A stretch of DNA of 64,000 nt from JAAZZY01 sp964612505 (GTDB lineage: Bacteria; Chlamydiota; Chlamydiia; Chlamydiales; JAAZZY01): NCBI GenBank assembly GCA_964612505.1, contig CAZTEX010000003.1, positions 50,315 through 114,314 of the forward strand. Reading direction: 5' to 3'. A program made the translations under genes and the position numbers. The notes under the pieces are model-generated. The model made no database searches and had not been told where the DNA came from. It saw only the letters and a list, made by a program, of their open reading frames with translations. This document shows, piece by piece, positions 25,465 to 33,609 of the stretch (position 1 is the stretch's first letter; each line of letters opens with the position of its first letter).

Positions 25465-26907
25465 TTAAACAGAAGCTAAAAGCCATGGATTTTGGCACAG
25501 CTCTTTACCTTGTATGGCCCACGATGTACGGTATGTTTGACTAATACTTTCTTGACCTAAGAATGACTTAATTAACATTTCTTCTGTAGTTTTTCCCCGA
25601 TCGATAAGTAGCTGGCAAAACTCTTTTTGACTATCTACAGATGTAGAGAAAAGCTGAACTATTTTCCGCGCAAATTGTTTGAAATACTGGGAGCAATCCA
25701 AATCGTCTAGTGATTTTTCTGTCGATCCATTATGGAATTTTTCAAGATGAGAGAAAGCTTGGTTTTTGATCTCATGAATGACTTCAATGACACTTACAAA
25801 GTTAGAGGGGTTAGGTTTTTTTCCTGGATGAGTTAGAGGGCTATAGATGAGGTGTTCCATATCGATGAGAGTGGCTTGGATCTTTTTAGCAAAGGGAATC
25901 AAGCTAGGATATAGTGGCATTTGCTCTGCGAGCTTCATACATATATCTGCTACGTAAATGAAGCTAACTCGATCTTGATTTGGGATATTAGAGGCTTGTA
26001 TGGCATGATAAAAATCATGATAGAAAAAGTCATATTCTATGGACCGATATCCATCTGCTTTTTCTGGCAGCTCTATCCCAGGAAAAGGAATTCCCAAATC
26101 TCTTTGCCCTAAAAGTCCATTTTTTCGGATATCTTCAAGAGTGGAAAGGCCTACTGTGGGCATGATGGTCACGCTATGCTCTGGTGACATAATGCGAATA
26201 AATTCTTGCATCATTTCAAAAGAAGGGACCATACGCTTGCTATAAATTCGATTAAAAACATTCACTTTGGGCCCTGCTCGAATTCTTTGGCTAATGGTAG
26301 GTTGAATTCCATTCGTGGGAGCTGGTTGGATATCAGGGATCACAAAAAAAGTTTGAGCCGATCGAGGGAGTTTTTTTAAGCGATCTAAAAACCGTTTTTG
26401 TTGATTTTTATCGATAAAGGAATATTCTTTACCATGAGCAACCATCGTGCTTAAAAGAGCATTAGCAATTGAATAGTCTAAACGACCAGATGAATCATAA
26501 AGTGAAAGAACTCGAATATTACTAATATGGTGTTGTCGAATAGACCAGTAAAACATCACATTCGTAAATTCTTCTTTTCCAATTGTGGCATTTTTAAAAG
26601 CTTGAAGGGCAATATAGGGAAAGTGCTGATCATTTTTAAATATATCTGCATCCCAATTGCCTTCCAGTAATGCTGAAACAAGCTCTTGAATTTCACCTTC
26701 TGAAATATGTTTACCGTGCAGAGCTTGATCTACATTTAAATACCGGGTTGCGTAAGCAAATTCATTTTGAACATTTCTTTTAAGAGAAGGAAACTCTGTT
26801 ACAAAATCAGCGCTGTTGCCCCACTGACTTATTTTGTCATAAACTCTGTTGAATTCTTCGATTGCAAGATTGATCAAAGGCAGTGACTGCCAATTAATGC
26901 TTACCAT
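25465..26907 (-). CDS. Lineage-specific large protein, tandem paralogue B, candidate effector
   Basis: This 480-residue soluble protein is the upstream member of the tandem pair and shares blocks with paralogue A along its whole length. AAGGACTTT precedes the ATG at the same spacing as in paralogue A, and a TATAAT (26936-26931) lies about 25 bases upstream as a possible -10 box. The central segment DFFYHDFYHAIQAS carries two His and several Tyr that could form a metal or acid-base site, but in paralogue A one His is replaced (FYYGFYQ). No known family, signal or membrane helix is seen. Function unknown. Confidence 0.72.
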   Translation of the reverse strand: MVSINWQSLPLINLAIEEFNRVYDKISQWGNSADFVTEFPSLKRNVQNEFAYATRYLNVDQALHGKHISEGEIQELVSALLEGNWDADIFKNDQHFPYIALQAFKNATIGKEEFTNVMFYWSIRQHHISNIRVLSLYDSSGRLDYSIANALLSTMVAHGKEYSFIDKNQQKRFLDRLKKLPRSAQTFFVIPDIQPAPTNGIQPTISQRIRAGPKVNVFNRIYSKRMVPSFEMMQEFIRIMSPEHSVTIMPTVGLSTLEDIRKNGLLGQRDLGIPFPGIELPEKADGYRSIEYDFFYHDFYHAIQASNIPNQDRVSFIYVADICMKLAEQMPLYPSLIPFAKKIQATLIDMEHLIYSPLTHPGKKPNPSNFVSVIEVIHEIKNQAFSHLEKFHNGSTEKSLDDLDCSQYFKQFARKIVQLFSTSVDSQKEFCQLLIDRGKTTEEMLIKSFLGQESISQTYRTSWAIQGKELCQNPWLLASV

Positions 26908-26981
26908 AAAGTCCTTATAATAATAAAAGTATTATATACGTAAGATATTAAGGATTAATTAAGAGTTGTTTAAAATATTTT

Positions 26982-28154
26982 TTATAAAGTTCTTTGCTCT
27001 TCTAGCCAACTGGCAAAAAGAGAAGAGGATCCATGAGCATAAGCTAGGCAAGCCTCTATGAGCGCTTCTTGTTTTTTGGCTTGTGCAAATGGAAGCTTAA
27101 ATAAAGAAAAATCTTGCTCTTCAAGGGCACCAAAAGCTTCATTCCAAGTTATCGCTTCTTGATACGTGCTATTAAAGTCTTCGTTATTGGCAAGTGCTGG
27201 CAGGAATAAGGAAAAAAAGATCCTGTGACGTATAGAGTATAGAAGCTCACAAGAGTTTTCTATTGGCAACAAATCAAAATCATAAGATTGAATTAAAGAA
27301 AGTGCATCGATAATTTCTTTTTCTCGCTTATTGGGATTAAATGGAAAGTTGATAAAAAAATAACGAAATTCAGCTTCGTTAAAAAATTGAAAAACATCGC
27401 TTTTTTGAAGGATTTTTTTGTTTAGCAGAAGAAAAAGTGCTCCAGGTGTATGGTAAAGATAGCGAATTTTAGTTGTCAGATTTTCTAATTCGATTGTCCT
27501 ATCCCAGCCAAGTTCTAGAGGAGAAAATACTTTGAGCGCATGGATATGGTTGTAGATTTGCTCAATTGAGTTATCTGAAAAAAAGGAAGTCATTTGATCT
27601 AATCTGTATTCATGATGGTAGCTCATTTTTACAGAATGATTCATCCCATAGTTAATGGTGAGTATCTCTTCTGCCTCAATATCTTCTAATGCTATAAAAA
27701 GGATCCTTAGAGGGATGCCTTCAACATCATAGAGATGAAAAGCCCCCACATTAGGAAAGCCATCTTCAACAAGCCCACCATAATTGCGATAGTTTAAAGC
27801 ATCAATAGGGCCCCAACGATAAGGGGAAGACTTTTTAGCTAGAGGTGTCCATTCCCCTTTGTATTCCAATACAACAGATCCTTTAGGTATTTTTTTTAAA
27901 GCATGTACCGAATGCCTGCCAGGCCCTGCACCTAAACGGATAAAGAGAGAAGGGGGAGATTTTTTGAATTCCCGATACTTTGGCAGTAGTAGCTCCATGA
28001 GCTGACGATCCGTACTGCTGATCGTGAAGGGGCTGTGCAAAGAATGCTCTGAGACGATGATGTCATCTGTCCACTGCACCCCAGTTATCTGTTGAAAGAA
28101 GGCAATAGGAGCTTCTTGTAAAACACCTTCATTATCTTGAAAATGAAACGTCAT
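26982..28154 (-). CDS. SET-domain protein, candidate secreted lysine methyltransferase
   Basis: Residues 68-172 form a SET domain. The SAM-binding start is LGAGPGRHSVHALKKIPKGS, followed by VVLEYKGEW, a central strand region ending FPNVGAF, and the closing EDIEAEEILTINYG (consensus EELTxDYG) with the catalytic Tyr. The usual RFxNHSCxPN motif is altered to GGLVEDGFPNVG, keeping Pro-Asn but losing Asn-His-Ser. The remaining 220 residues are helical and unrecognised. Bacterial SET proteins such as chlamydial NUE (CT737) act on histones after type III secretion; an equivalent role here is inference. It lies upstream of two lineage-specific genes on the same strand. AGAGAG lies before the start. 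Confidence 0.82.
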   Translation of the reverse strand: MTFHFQDNEGVLQEAPIAFFQQITGVQWTDDIIVSEHSLHSPFTISSTDRQLMELLLPKYREFKKSPPSLFIRLGAGPGRHSVHALKKIPKGSVVLEYKGEWTPLAKKSSPYRWGPIDALNYRNYGGLVEDGFPNVGAFHLYDVEGIPLRILFIALEDIEAEEILTINYGMNHSVKMSYHHEYRLDQMTSFFSDNSIEQIYNHIHALKVFSPLELGWDRTIELENLTTKIRYLYHTPGALFLLLNKKILQKSDVFQFFNEAEFRYFFINFPFNPNKREKEIIDALSLIQSYDFDLLPIENSCELLYSIRHRIFFSLFLPALANNEDFNSTYQEAITWNEAFGALEEQDFSLFKLPFAQAKKQEALIEACLAYAHGSSSLFASWLEEQRTL

Positions 28155-28270
28155 GATTTAAATCTCTCTAAAAATCAAAATATTTTTTGATAAATTTCTT
28201 TAGCATTAAAAATAGCTCTCGCACTACTGAGAAGTTTTAATTATAATGGTTTATTACTTAGAGTCATAGT

Positions 28271-28705
28271 ATGGAAAATAAATTAAAATTAATCCAAGAT
28301 AATCCACCTTGGTACAAAGAGGGATTAAACTTTAAATGTACTGGGTGTGGTAAATGCTGCAGTGGATCTCCGGGCTATGTCTGGCTTTTAGAAGATGAAA
28401 TCACAAAAATTGCTGACTATCTCAAGATCTCTAAAGAGGATTTTTGTAAAAAATTTTTAATACAAGTGGGTTCTAGATACTCTTTAAGAGATTTAAAACA
28501 TCAAAATTATAGCTGTATTTTTTTAAAAGATAAACAGTGCTCGATCTATCCTGTGAGACCTCGTCAATGTCAAACCTATCCTTTTTGGCCCTCTGTTGTA
28601 AATTCTTCTCAAAGTTGGGAAGAAGAGGCTAGAGAGTGTGAAGGGATTAGAGAATCAAGTCTCACTGTTTCTTTGGAAGAAATAGAAGAAAAACTTAAAA
28701 GTTAA
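28271..28705 (+). CDS. YkgJ-type CxxCxxCC cluster protein
   Basis: This 144-residue protein has the defining Cys block CTGCGKCCSGSPG (about residues 24-36) and a second part with KQCSIYPVRPRQCQTYPFWP, typical of the YkgJ/UPF0153 family that binds zinc or an iron-sulfur cluster. The biochemical role of the family is not established. A TATAAT at 28242-28247 lies about 25 bases before the start and could be its -10 box. Its stop overlaps the convergent ruvA stop in the four bases TTAA (28702-28705). Confidence 0.88.
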   Translation: MENKLKLIQDNPPWYKEGLNFKCTGCGKCCSGSPGYVWLLEDEITKIADYLKISKEDFCKKFLIQVGSRYSLRDLKHQNYSCIFLKDKQCSIYPVRPRQCQTYPFWPSVVNSSQSWEEEARECEGIRESSLTVSLEEIEEKLKS

Positions 28706-29283
28706 CGATTGCGAAGAGCTTCTGTAATCATCTCAGAGAGCTCCATTTGTTTAGCTCCATTTTCAGTTGCTTTCTCAATGGCTTTGGCGGCTGCTCGATC
28801 AGAGAATCCCAAGTTGACTAAAGCGCCAATTGCATCTAAATGTTGACGGTTATGAGGTTGTTCATGGTGAGAACCTAAAAAGATCATCTTGGGCAATTTA
28901 TCTTTCAAATCAAGAATGATTTTTTCTACGGTCTTTTTTCCTAAGCCAGGAACTGAAGAGAGAAGCTTAATATTTTCTGTTAAAACAGCCTCTTTAAAGC
29001 GTTCAGGAGAAAATTGGCTTAAGATGCAAAGAGCTGTTTTAGGGCCCACACCTGAGATTTGAATGAGCGTTTCAAAAAGATCGCGCGAAGGGGCGTTAGC
29101 AAAACCATAAATCGCTTGAAAATTTTCACGAACCACAAAAGAGGTAAAGAGAGTGCACTCTTGATGAAGAGAAAAAGGGATCGTTGTTGGAGCAATGAGC
29201 ACTTTATAGCCGACCCCATTGACATCGATCACGATGTAACTAACTTGATTCTCAATTAATTTTCCCCGTAAACGGTCAAACAT
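28702..29283 (-). CDS. ruvA: Holliday junction helicase subunit RuvA
   Basis: RuvA binds four-way junctions and loads RuvB for branch migration. The 193 residues show the N-terminal OB fold (MFDRLRGKLIENQVSYIVID), the helix-hairpin-helix pair GVGPKTALCILS and VPGLGKKTVEKIILDLKDKL, and the C-terminal three-helix RuvB-contact domain (ALVNLGFSDRAAAKAIEKA). It overlaps the upstream ruvC by eight bases, as in C. trachomatis where CT501 and CT502 are adjacent. ruvB is not in the window. Confidence 0.97.
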   Translation of the reverse strand: MFDRLRGKLIENQVSYIVIDVNGVGYKVLIAPTTIPFSLHQECTLFTSFVVRENFQAIYGFANAPSRDLFETLIQISGVGPKTALCILSQFSPERFKEAVLTENIKLLSSVPGLGKKTVEKIILDLKDKLPKMIFLGSHHEQPHNRQHLDAIGALVNLGFSDRAAAKAIEKATENGAKQMELSEMITEALRNR

Positions 29284-29785
29284 AAGAACTCCTGGTGATG
29301 TTTTGAAGTTGCAAAGAATATTTTAACGTATGAATATGACAAAGACAAAGAGCTAAAGCATCGGCAGCATCTTCTGTAATCTCTTCTTGAATATTTAAAA
29401 GAAGCTGGATCATTTTTTGTACTTGCTTTTTACTAGCATGACCTCGTCCAACAACAGCTTTTTTAGTTAAGGTGGGCGAGTATTCTGCGACCTGGATTTG
29501 AGCTCTTGCCGCTGCCAAAATACAAACGCCTCTTGCCATCCCTAATTTGATAGCACTTTGTACATTTTTATCGACAAATTGTGTTTCAATAACAACAGAA
29601 GCTGGCTTAAACTTATCGATAAGATGCTCTATAGAAGTAAAAATAGCTAGGTAGCGCTTTTCTAAAGGGGCATTATGAGGAGGCCGAATGACTCCATAAT
29701 CTAAAACATGGTGTTCATTACCTATCAATTTTACGATACCAAATCCCGTTATACGAGTGCCGGGATCGATTCCAAATACTATCAT
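29276..29785 (-). CDS. ruvC: Holliday junction resolvase RuvC
   Basis: RuvC cuts four-way junctions symmetrically. The 169 residues start with FGIDPGTRITGFGIV carrying the first catalytic Asp. VIETQFVDKNVQSAIKLG gives the Glu, and the C-terminal EDAADALALCLCH supplies the final two Asp. The RNase H-like fold and length are normal. It leads ruvA by an eight-base overlap. The 102-base divergent gap to waaF must hold promoters for both directions, but none matches consensus well. Confidence 0.97.
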   Translation of the reverse strand: MIVFGIDPGTRITGFGIVKLIGNEHHVLDYGVIRPPHNAPLEKRYLAIFTSIEHLIDKFKPASVVIETQFVDKNVQSAIKLGMARGVCILAAARAQIQVAEYSPTLTKKAVVGRGHASKKQVQKMIQLLLNIQEEITEDAADALALCLCHIHTLKYSLQLQNITRSSYV

Positions 29786-29887
29786 ATCAACATCTTAATA
29801 AAAGCAGTCTATTTTTATTTTTAGCGAAAAAAGGCAATTTAACGTAAACTCCATCTTGAATCAAGCGAAGTTTGAGAAAGTTAATCT

Positions 29888-30913
29888 ATGCTAGAACCAA
29901 AACAAATTGTTATTCGGATGCCCAATTGGCTAGGTGATGCTGTCATGGCAGCACCGATGATCGAGTTAGTAGCCAGTCATTGGCCAAAAGCAAGATTGAC
30001 TCTTTATGGAATCAAAAGTGTCTTAGCCCTTTTTGAGCAAGACCCTCATGTTTCTGAGTTTCTTATCCTCGACAAAAAACAATCTACTCAAACAGAAATT
30101 GCGCAGCTTAAAGAGAAAAAGTTTGATTGTGGAATTTTGCTGACAAATTCTTTTTCTTCGGCATGGCTTTTTTTTAAAGCTAAAATTCCTGTCAGAGTAG
30201 GTTTTTCCAAAGACCTTAGAGGCTTTTTTCTCACCCATTCTTTGCCTTATCCCAAAGAGAAAACAGTTTTGCATCATATCCAGCTCTACCAAACGCTCCT
30301 TTCTAAAATTGGGATCCACAAAAAGGGCGATCCTAAACTTTATCTTAGCGATACAGAATTAAGTTTTGCAGATGCATTTTTAAGAGAGCATCAAATGACA
30401 CCTCAGCATATTTTGATAGGAGTCAATCCTTCAGCTGCTTTTGGTTCAAGCAAATGCTGGCTCAAAGAGCGCTTTCGTGAACTTGCCATGAAGCTAGTTG
30501 AAGCCCCAAATATTCGCCTGATCTTTTTTGGAGACCCAACTGCTAGCTCGCTCAATCAAGAAATTACTGCAGGACTTGATCATTGCCTAAATTTAGCAGG
30601 TCAAACATCCATTCGTCAATTAATGGCTTTAACTAAAAAATGTGATCTTTTTCTAACCAATGACAGTGGCCCTATGCATATTGCCTGCGCGCTGCAAACG
30701 CCTGTTGTTGCCCTTTTTGGATCGACCAGCCCAGAAGCTACAGGTCCTTATGGAAAAGGTGTTTACCTGCGCAAAAAAGTAGCATGTTCCCCTTGTTTTA
30801 AAAGAGAGTGCCCGATAGATTTTAGATGCATGAAGGCGATCACTGTCGCTGAAGTTTATCAAGTTCTTCAAAAGCAACTTGAGAAGTACAATAAAGAAAA
30901 TATCTATGCTTAA
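29888..30913 (+). CDS. waaF: ADP-heptose:LPS heptosyltransferase II-type GT9 enzyme
   Basis: This 341-residue GT9 enzyme transfers heptose to the inner core of lipopolysaccharide on the cytoplasmic face of the inner membrane. MPNWLGDAVMAAPMIELV is the WaaF N-terminal motif. The C-terminal nucleotide-sugar site is FLTNDSGPMHIACALQTPVV followed by FGSTSPEATGPYG. The Cys-rich end (ACSPCFKRECPIDFRCM) is typical of WaaF. It opens a five-gene plus-strand cluster in which neighbours overlap or nearly abut. Genus Chlamydia makes a heptose-free Kdo-only LPS, so the gene implies a larger core in this organism. Confidence 0.92.
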   Translation: MLEPKQIVIRMPNWLGDAVMAAPMIELVASHWPKARLTLYGIKSVLALFEQDPHVSEFLILDKKQSTQTEIAQLKEKKFDCGILLTNSFSSAWLFFKAKIPVRVGFSKDLRGFFLTHSLPYPKEKTVLHHIQLYQTLLSKIGIHKKGDPKLYLSDTELSFADAFLREHQMTPQHILIGVNPSAAFGSSKCWLKERFRELAMKLVEAPNIRLIFFGDPTASSLNQEITAGLDHCLNLAGQTSIRQLMALTKKCDLFLTNDSGPMHIACALQTPVVALFGSTSPEATGPYGKGVYLRKKVACSPCFKRECPIDFRCMKAITVAEVYQVLQKQLEKYNKENIYA

Positions 30914-31811
30914 ACCCAAATTAATTTTTATTGGTCGAAAATATCATAGCAAAACAAAAAGCGATGAACTCATTATTTCTGTCTTAAGCCAATATTACGA
31001 GGTCATCTTATTGCGCCGAGAGGAATTGTTAGATAAAGAAATTGTCCAGCAAGTGAATACGATTTGTCCGCAGGCGGTGCTTTTTTGGTGTTTGCCCCCT
31101 TCTTATAGTTTTCATTTACGCAAATTTAAGTGCCAAAATATCATTTGGGCTCCCATGTGGGATGGTTTTAAACCTCTATCTTGGAAAAAAAAGATCCTTT
31201 TTCGTTTATATAAAGTAAAAATTATCTGCTTTAGCCAAGTGCTTTATCAATATTTCCAAAAAACAGCGCTCAAGTGCCAATATTGGCAATGTTTTTTAGA
31301 ACCTAAAATTCATCCGCAAGAAAAGAGAGAGGGACCTTATACTTTTTTTCTTTGGCAACGAGATCCTAGTATTGGGATTGATCAGCTCATTCAAATGGTA
31401 GGAGAAAAAGAGATTGGTAAAGTCATTTACAAAACAGAGATAGAAGAGAACCTACATAAAGAATATCCCTTTAAAATAGAGAAAATAACAGATTGGTTGC
31501 CTAAAGAGGATTATCAGAAAATTTTAAAAGGGGTCGACTTTTTTATTGCTCCTCGCAAAGCAGAGGGGATAGGATTTAGCTTTTTAGAGCCGATGAGTCA
31601 AGGGATTCCCGTTATTGCTTATAATAATGCGACAATGAATGAATATGTTATTGATGGAGAAAATGGTTTTTTATTTGATGATCAATTTCAACTTTCAAAA
31701 CCTTTAAAATCCCCTCAGAGTTTATCCGCATCGATTGAAAAATGCGCGCAAAAATTCTATCAAAATTGGCAAAATCAAAAAAATACAATTATTTCATTCA
31801 TTCAAAAATAG
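30906..31811 (+). CDS. Glycosyltransferase, GT4-like
   Basis: From the ATG at 30906 the protein has 301 residues and overlaps waaF by eight bases. A longer frame from 30879 is not preferred. The C-terminal half carries the retaining-GT nucleotide-sugar motif: FFIAPRKAEGIGFSFLEPMS, GIPVIAYNNATMNEYV and DGENGFLFDD. The N-terminal half is divergent and poorly conserved, with many aromatic and basic residues. The donor and acceptor are unknown, but the position between waaF and an HddC-like gene indicates a role in the same surface glycan. Confidence 0.82.
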   Translation: MLKPKLIFIGRKYHSKTKSDELIISVLSQYYEVILLRREELLDKEIVQQVNTICPQAVLFWCLPPSYSFHLRKFKCQNIIWAPMWDGFKPLSWKKKILFRLYKVKIICFSQVLYQYFQKTALKCQYWQCFLEPKIHPQEKREGPYTFFLWQRDPSIGIDQLIQMVGEKEIGKVIYKTEIEENLHKEYPFKIEKITDWLPKEDYQKILKGVDFFIAPRKAEGIGFSFLEPMSQGIPVIAYNNATMNEYVIDGENGFLFDDQFQLSKPLKSPQSLSASIEKCAQKFYQNWQNQKNTIISFIQK

Positions 31812-31820
31812 GACGATAAG

Positions 31821-32528
31821 ATGCGGGTATTGATTTTAGCAGGAGGACTGGGAACTAGATTACAATCGGTTGTTCCTGACCTACCCAAGCCGATGGCTCT
31901 TGTCAATCACAGACCTTTTTTGGAATATCTGATGGATTATTGGATAGGACAAGGAGCTAAAGAGTTCTATTTATCTGTTTGTTATCTTGCAGAGAAAATA
32001 AAAGGGCATTTTGGCTCTCAATATCAGAAAATTCCGATAACCTATTTTGAAGAGCCCCATCCTCTTGGAACGGGAGGAGCTCTTTTATGGAGCTTAAATA
32101 AGCTTCAAGATAAAGATTCAGAGCTACTCGTTTTAAATGGAGATACTTTTTTAGAATTAAAGTTCTCTCAAATGCAAACTTTGCATCAGCAAAGGGGCTC
32201 ATCTGTAACCATTGTTTTAAGAGAAGTGGAAGAAAACAATCGCTATAGTGGTGTTATCATAAATTCTCAAAATCAGATCATCCAGTTTTGCGAGCGAGAG
32301 CAAAACTCTCCAGCGTTACTAATTAATGCAGGAGCCTATTTGATAAAACCGCGTCTGTTTTTAGACCAAGGCTTTTTAGCAGGGGAGAAGTTTTCATTAG
32401 AAGATGACTTTTTTCCAAAATTAATTCATACTGTTTCGACTTATAGTTTTGTAACCAATGGAAAATTCATTGATATTGGGATTCCTCTAGATTATCAAAA
32501 ATCACAAACGTTTTTTCAATATGCTTAG
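31821..32528 (+). CDS. Sugar-1-phosphate nucleotidyltransferase, HddC-like
   Basis: This 235-residue nucleotidyltransferase makes an activated sugar from a sugar 1-phosphate and NTP. The signature LAGGLGTRLQSVVPDLPKPM and the following PFLEYLMDYW closely match D-glycero-alpha-D-manno-heptose 1-phosphate guanylyltransferase (HddC). LVLNGDTFLEL holds the metal Asp, and FIDIGIPLDYQ ends the enzyme. GDP-heptose feeds surface polysaccharides and S-layer glycans. Glucose-1-phosphate thymidylyl- or mannose-specific relatives are the main alternatives. It begins nine bases after the previous gene and overlaps the next by eight. Confidence 0.85.
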   Translation: MRVLILAGGLGTRLQSVVPDLPKPMALVNHRPFLEYLMDYWIGQGAKEFYLSVCYLAEKIKGHFGSQYQKIPITYFEEPHPLGTGGALLWSLNKLQDKDSELLVLNGDTFLELKFSQMQTLHQQRGSSVTIVLREVEENNRYSGVIINSQNQIIQFCEREQNSPALLINAGAYLIKPRLFLDQGFLAGEKFSLEDDFFPKLIHTVSTYSFVTNGKFIDIGIPLDYQKSQTFFQYA

Positions 32529-33609
32529 TAAACTCATCAAAGACCCCCACTGCATTTGGATTTCTAGCCCTCACAATCTTGGAGACTTCATTGCTAAAAT
32601 CCCTTTGATTAAAATTTTAAAATCTCACTTTCCCAAAGTTAAAATTGTTGTTGCAGCTCGTAGTTATGTCAAAGATCTCATTAGCCTGATTCCACAAGTG
32701 GATCTTTTTATTGATTTTGAAAAGTTTTTTGATCGAGCGAGAGAAGAGATTGAAAAAGAGTTTCAAGAGTTAAAAGTGGATACCCTCATCCATCTTCTTT
32801 CTCAACAAAAAGATTTAGGTCCCCCTGTTTTAGATTATGCAAAAAAAGCAGGCATTCCCAATCGAATAGGAAATGTTTATCGATCCTGGCTCACTTTAAA
32901 GTTAAAAAACAAACAGAGCTCTTTAACGCACAACTTAAGAAAGCCGCGCATCATTCGTGGAATTCATGAGTATCAGTGGAACCTTTTTCCTCTTTCCTGG
33001 TTTGGCCTTCGCTCAGAATATTCTCTCAAAGAAATATCACAGCTTTTGCAAACTGATATTATCCCTTTTAAAAAAAGTCCCTTTATCAAAGAGGGGCTCT
33101 TTAATTTAATTATTCATCCAGGATCTTTAGGAAATGCTAAAGAATGGCCTAAAAAAAACTATCAAGAGCTTCTTTTACTTCTTAAAGAGCGCCCGATCAA
33201 TCTTATTATTACAGGATCTGACAAAGAAGCCATTACCTTTAAGGATTTTGAAAAACTCGCCAATAATGTCACGTTTGCGATGGGGAAATGTTCATTACAA
33301 GAATTTATTGCACTCATTAGCCAGTGCGATGGACTCATTGCTGGCAGCACAGGTCCTATTCATATCGCTTCACTATTTGGTGTGCCAACACTGGCACTTT
33401 TTCCTAAGCAATGGCAAATAGGCCCAAGTATCTGGGCTCCTTTGGGAAGCAGAGCTTCTTACCTGGAGGCCTCAGCTATTTGTAAGTATTGTGAAAATAA
33501 ATTGGCAGATTTTAATCCAAATCTTTGCCAATGTATGCAAAGCATTCAACCTTTAGATGTTTTAACTCAAATTAACCCTTGGTTTTCTTATGAAAATATT
33601 GTTCGATAG
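32521..33609 (+). CDS. GT9 (heptosyltransferase-family) glycosyltransferase
   Basis: This 362-residue GT9 protein resembles WaaF/WaaC/WaaQ. The N-terminal WISSPHNLGDFIAKIPLIKI aligns with the family's RxxxxGDxxxxxPxxxxL pattern. The C-terminal HPGSLGNAKEWPKKNY and LIAGSTGPIHIASLFGVPTL form the ADP-heptose site. Asn replaces Gly in the usual GxxGD loop (HNLGD). Four late Cys (CKYCENKLADFNPNLCQC) may bind metal. It would add a second heptose or related sugar to the glycan started by waaF. It overlaps both neighbours (8 and 20 bases). Confidence 0.85.
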   Translation: MLSKLIKDPHCIWISSPHNLGDFIAKIPLIKILKSHFPKVKIVVAARSYVKDLISLIPQVDLFIDFEKFFDRAREEIEKEFQELKVDTLIHLLSQQKDLGPPVLDYAKKAGIPNRIGNVYRSWLTLKLKNKQSSLTHNLRKPRIIRGIHEYQWNLFPLSWFGLRSEYSLKEISQLLQTDIIPFKKSPFIKEGLFNLIIHPGSLGNAKEWPKKNYQELLLLLKERPINLIITGSDKEAITFKDFEKLANNVTFAMGKCSLQEFIALISQCDGLIAGSTGPIHIASLFGVPTLALFPKQWQIGPSIWAPLGSRASYLEASAICKYCENKLADFNPNLCQCMQSIQPLDVLTQINPWFSYENIVR

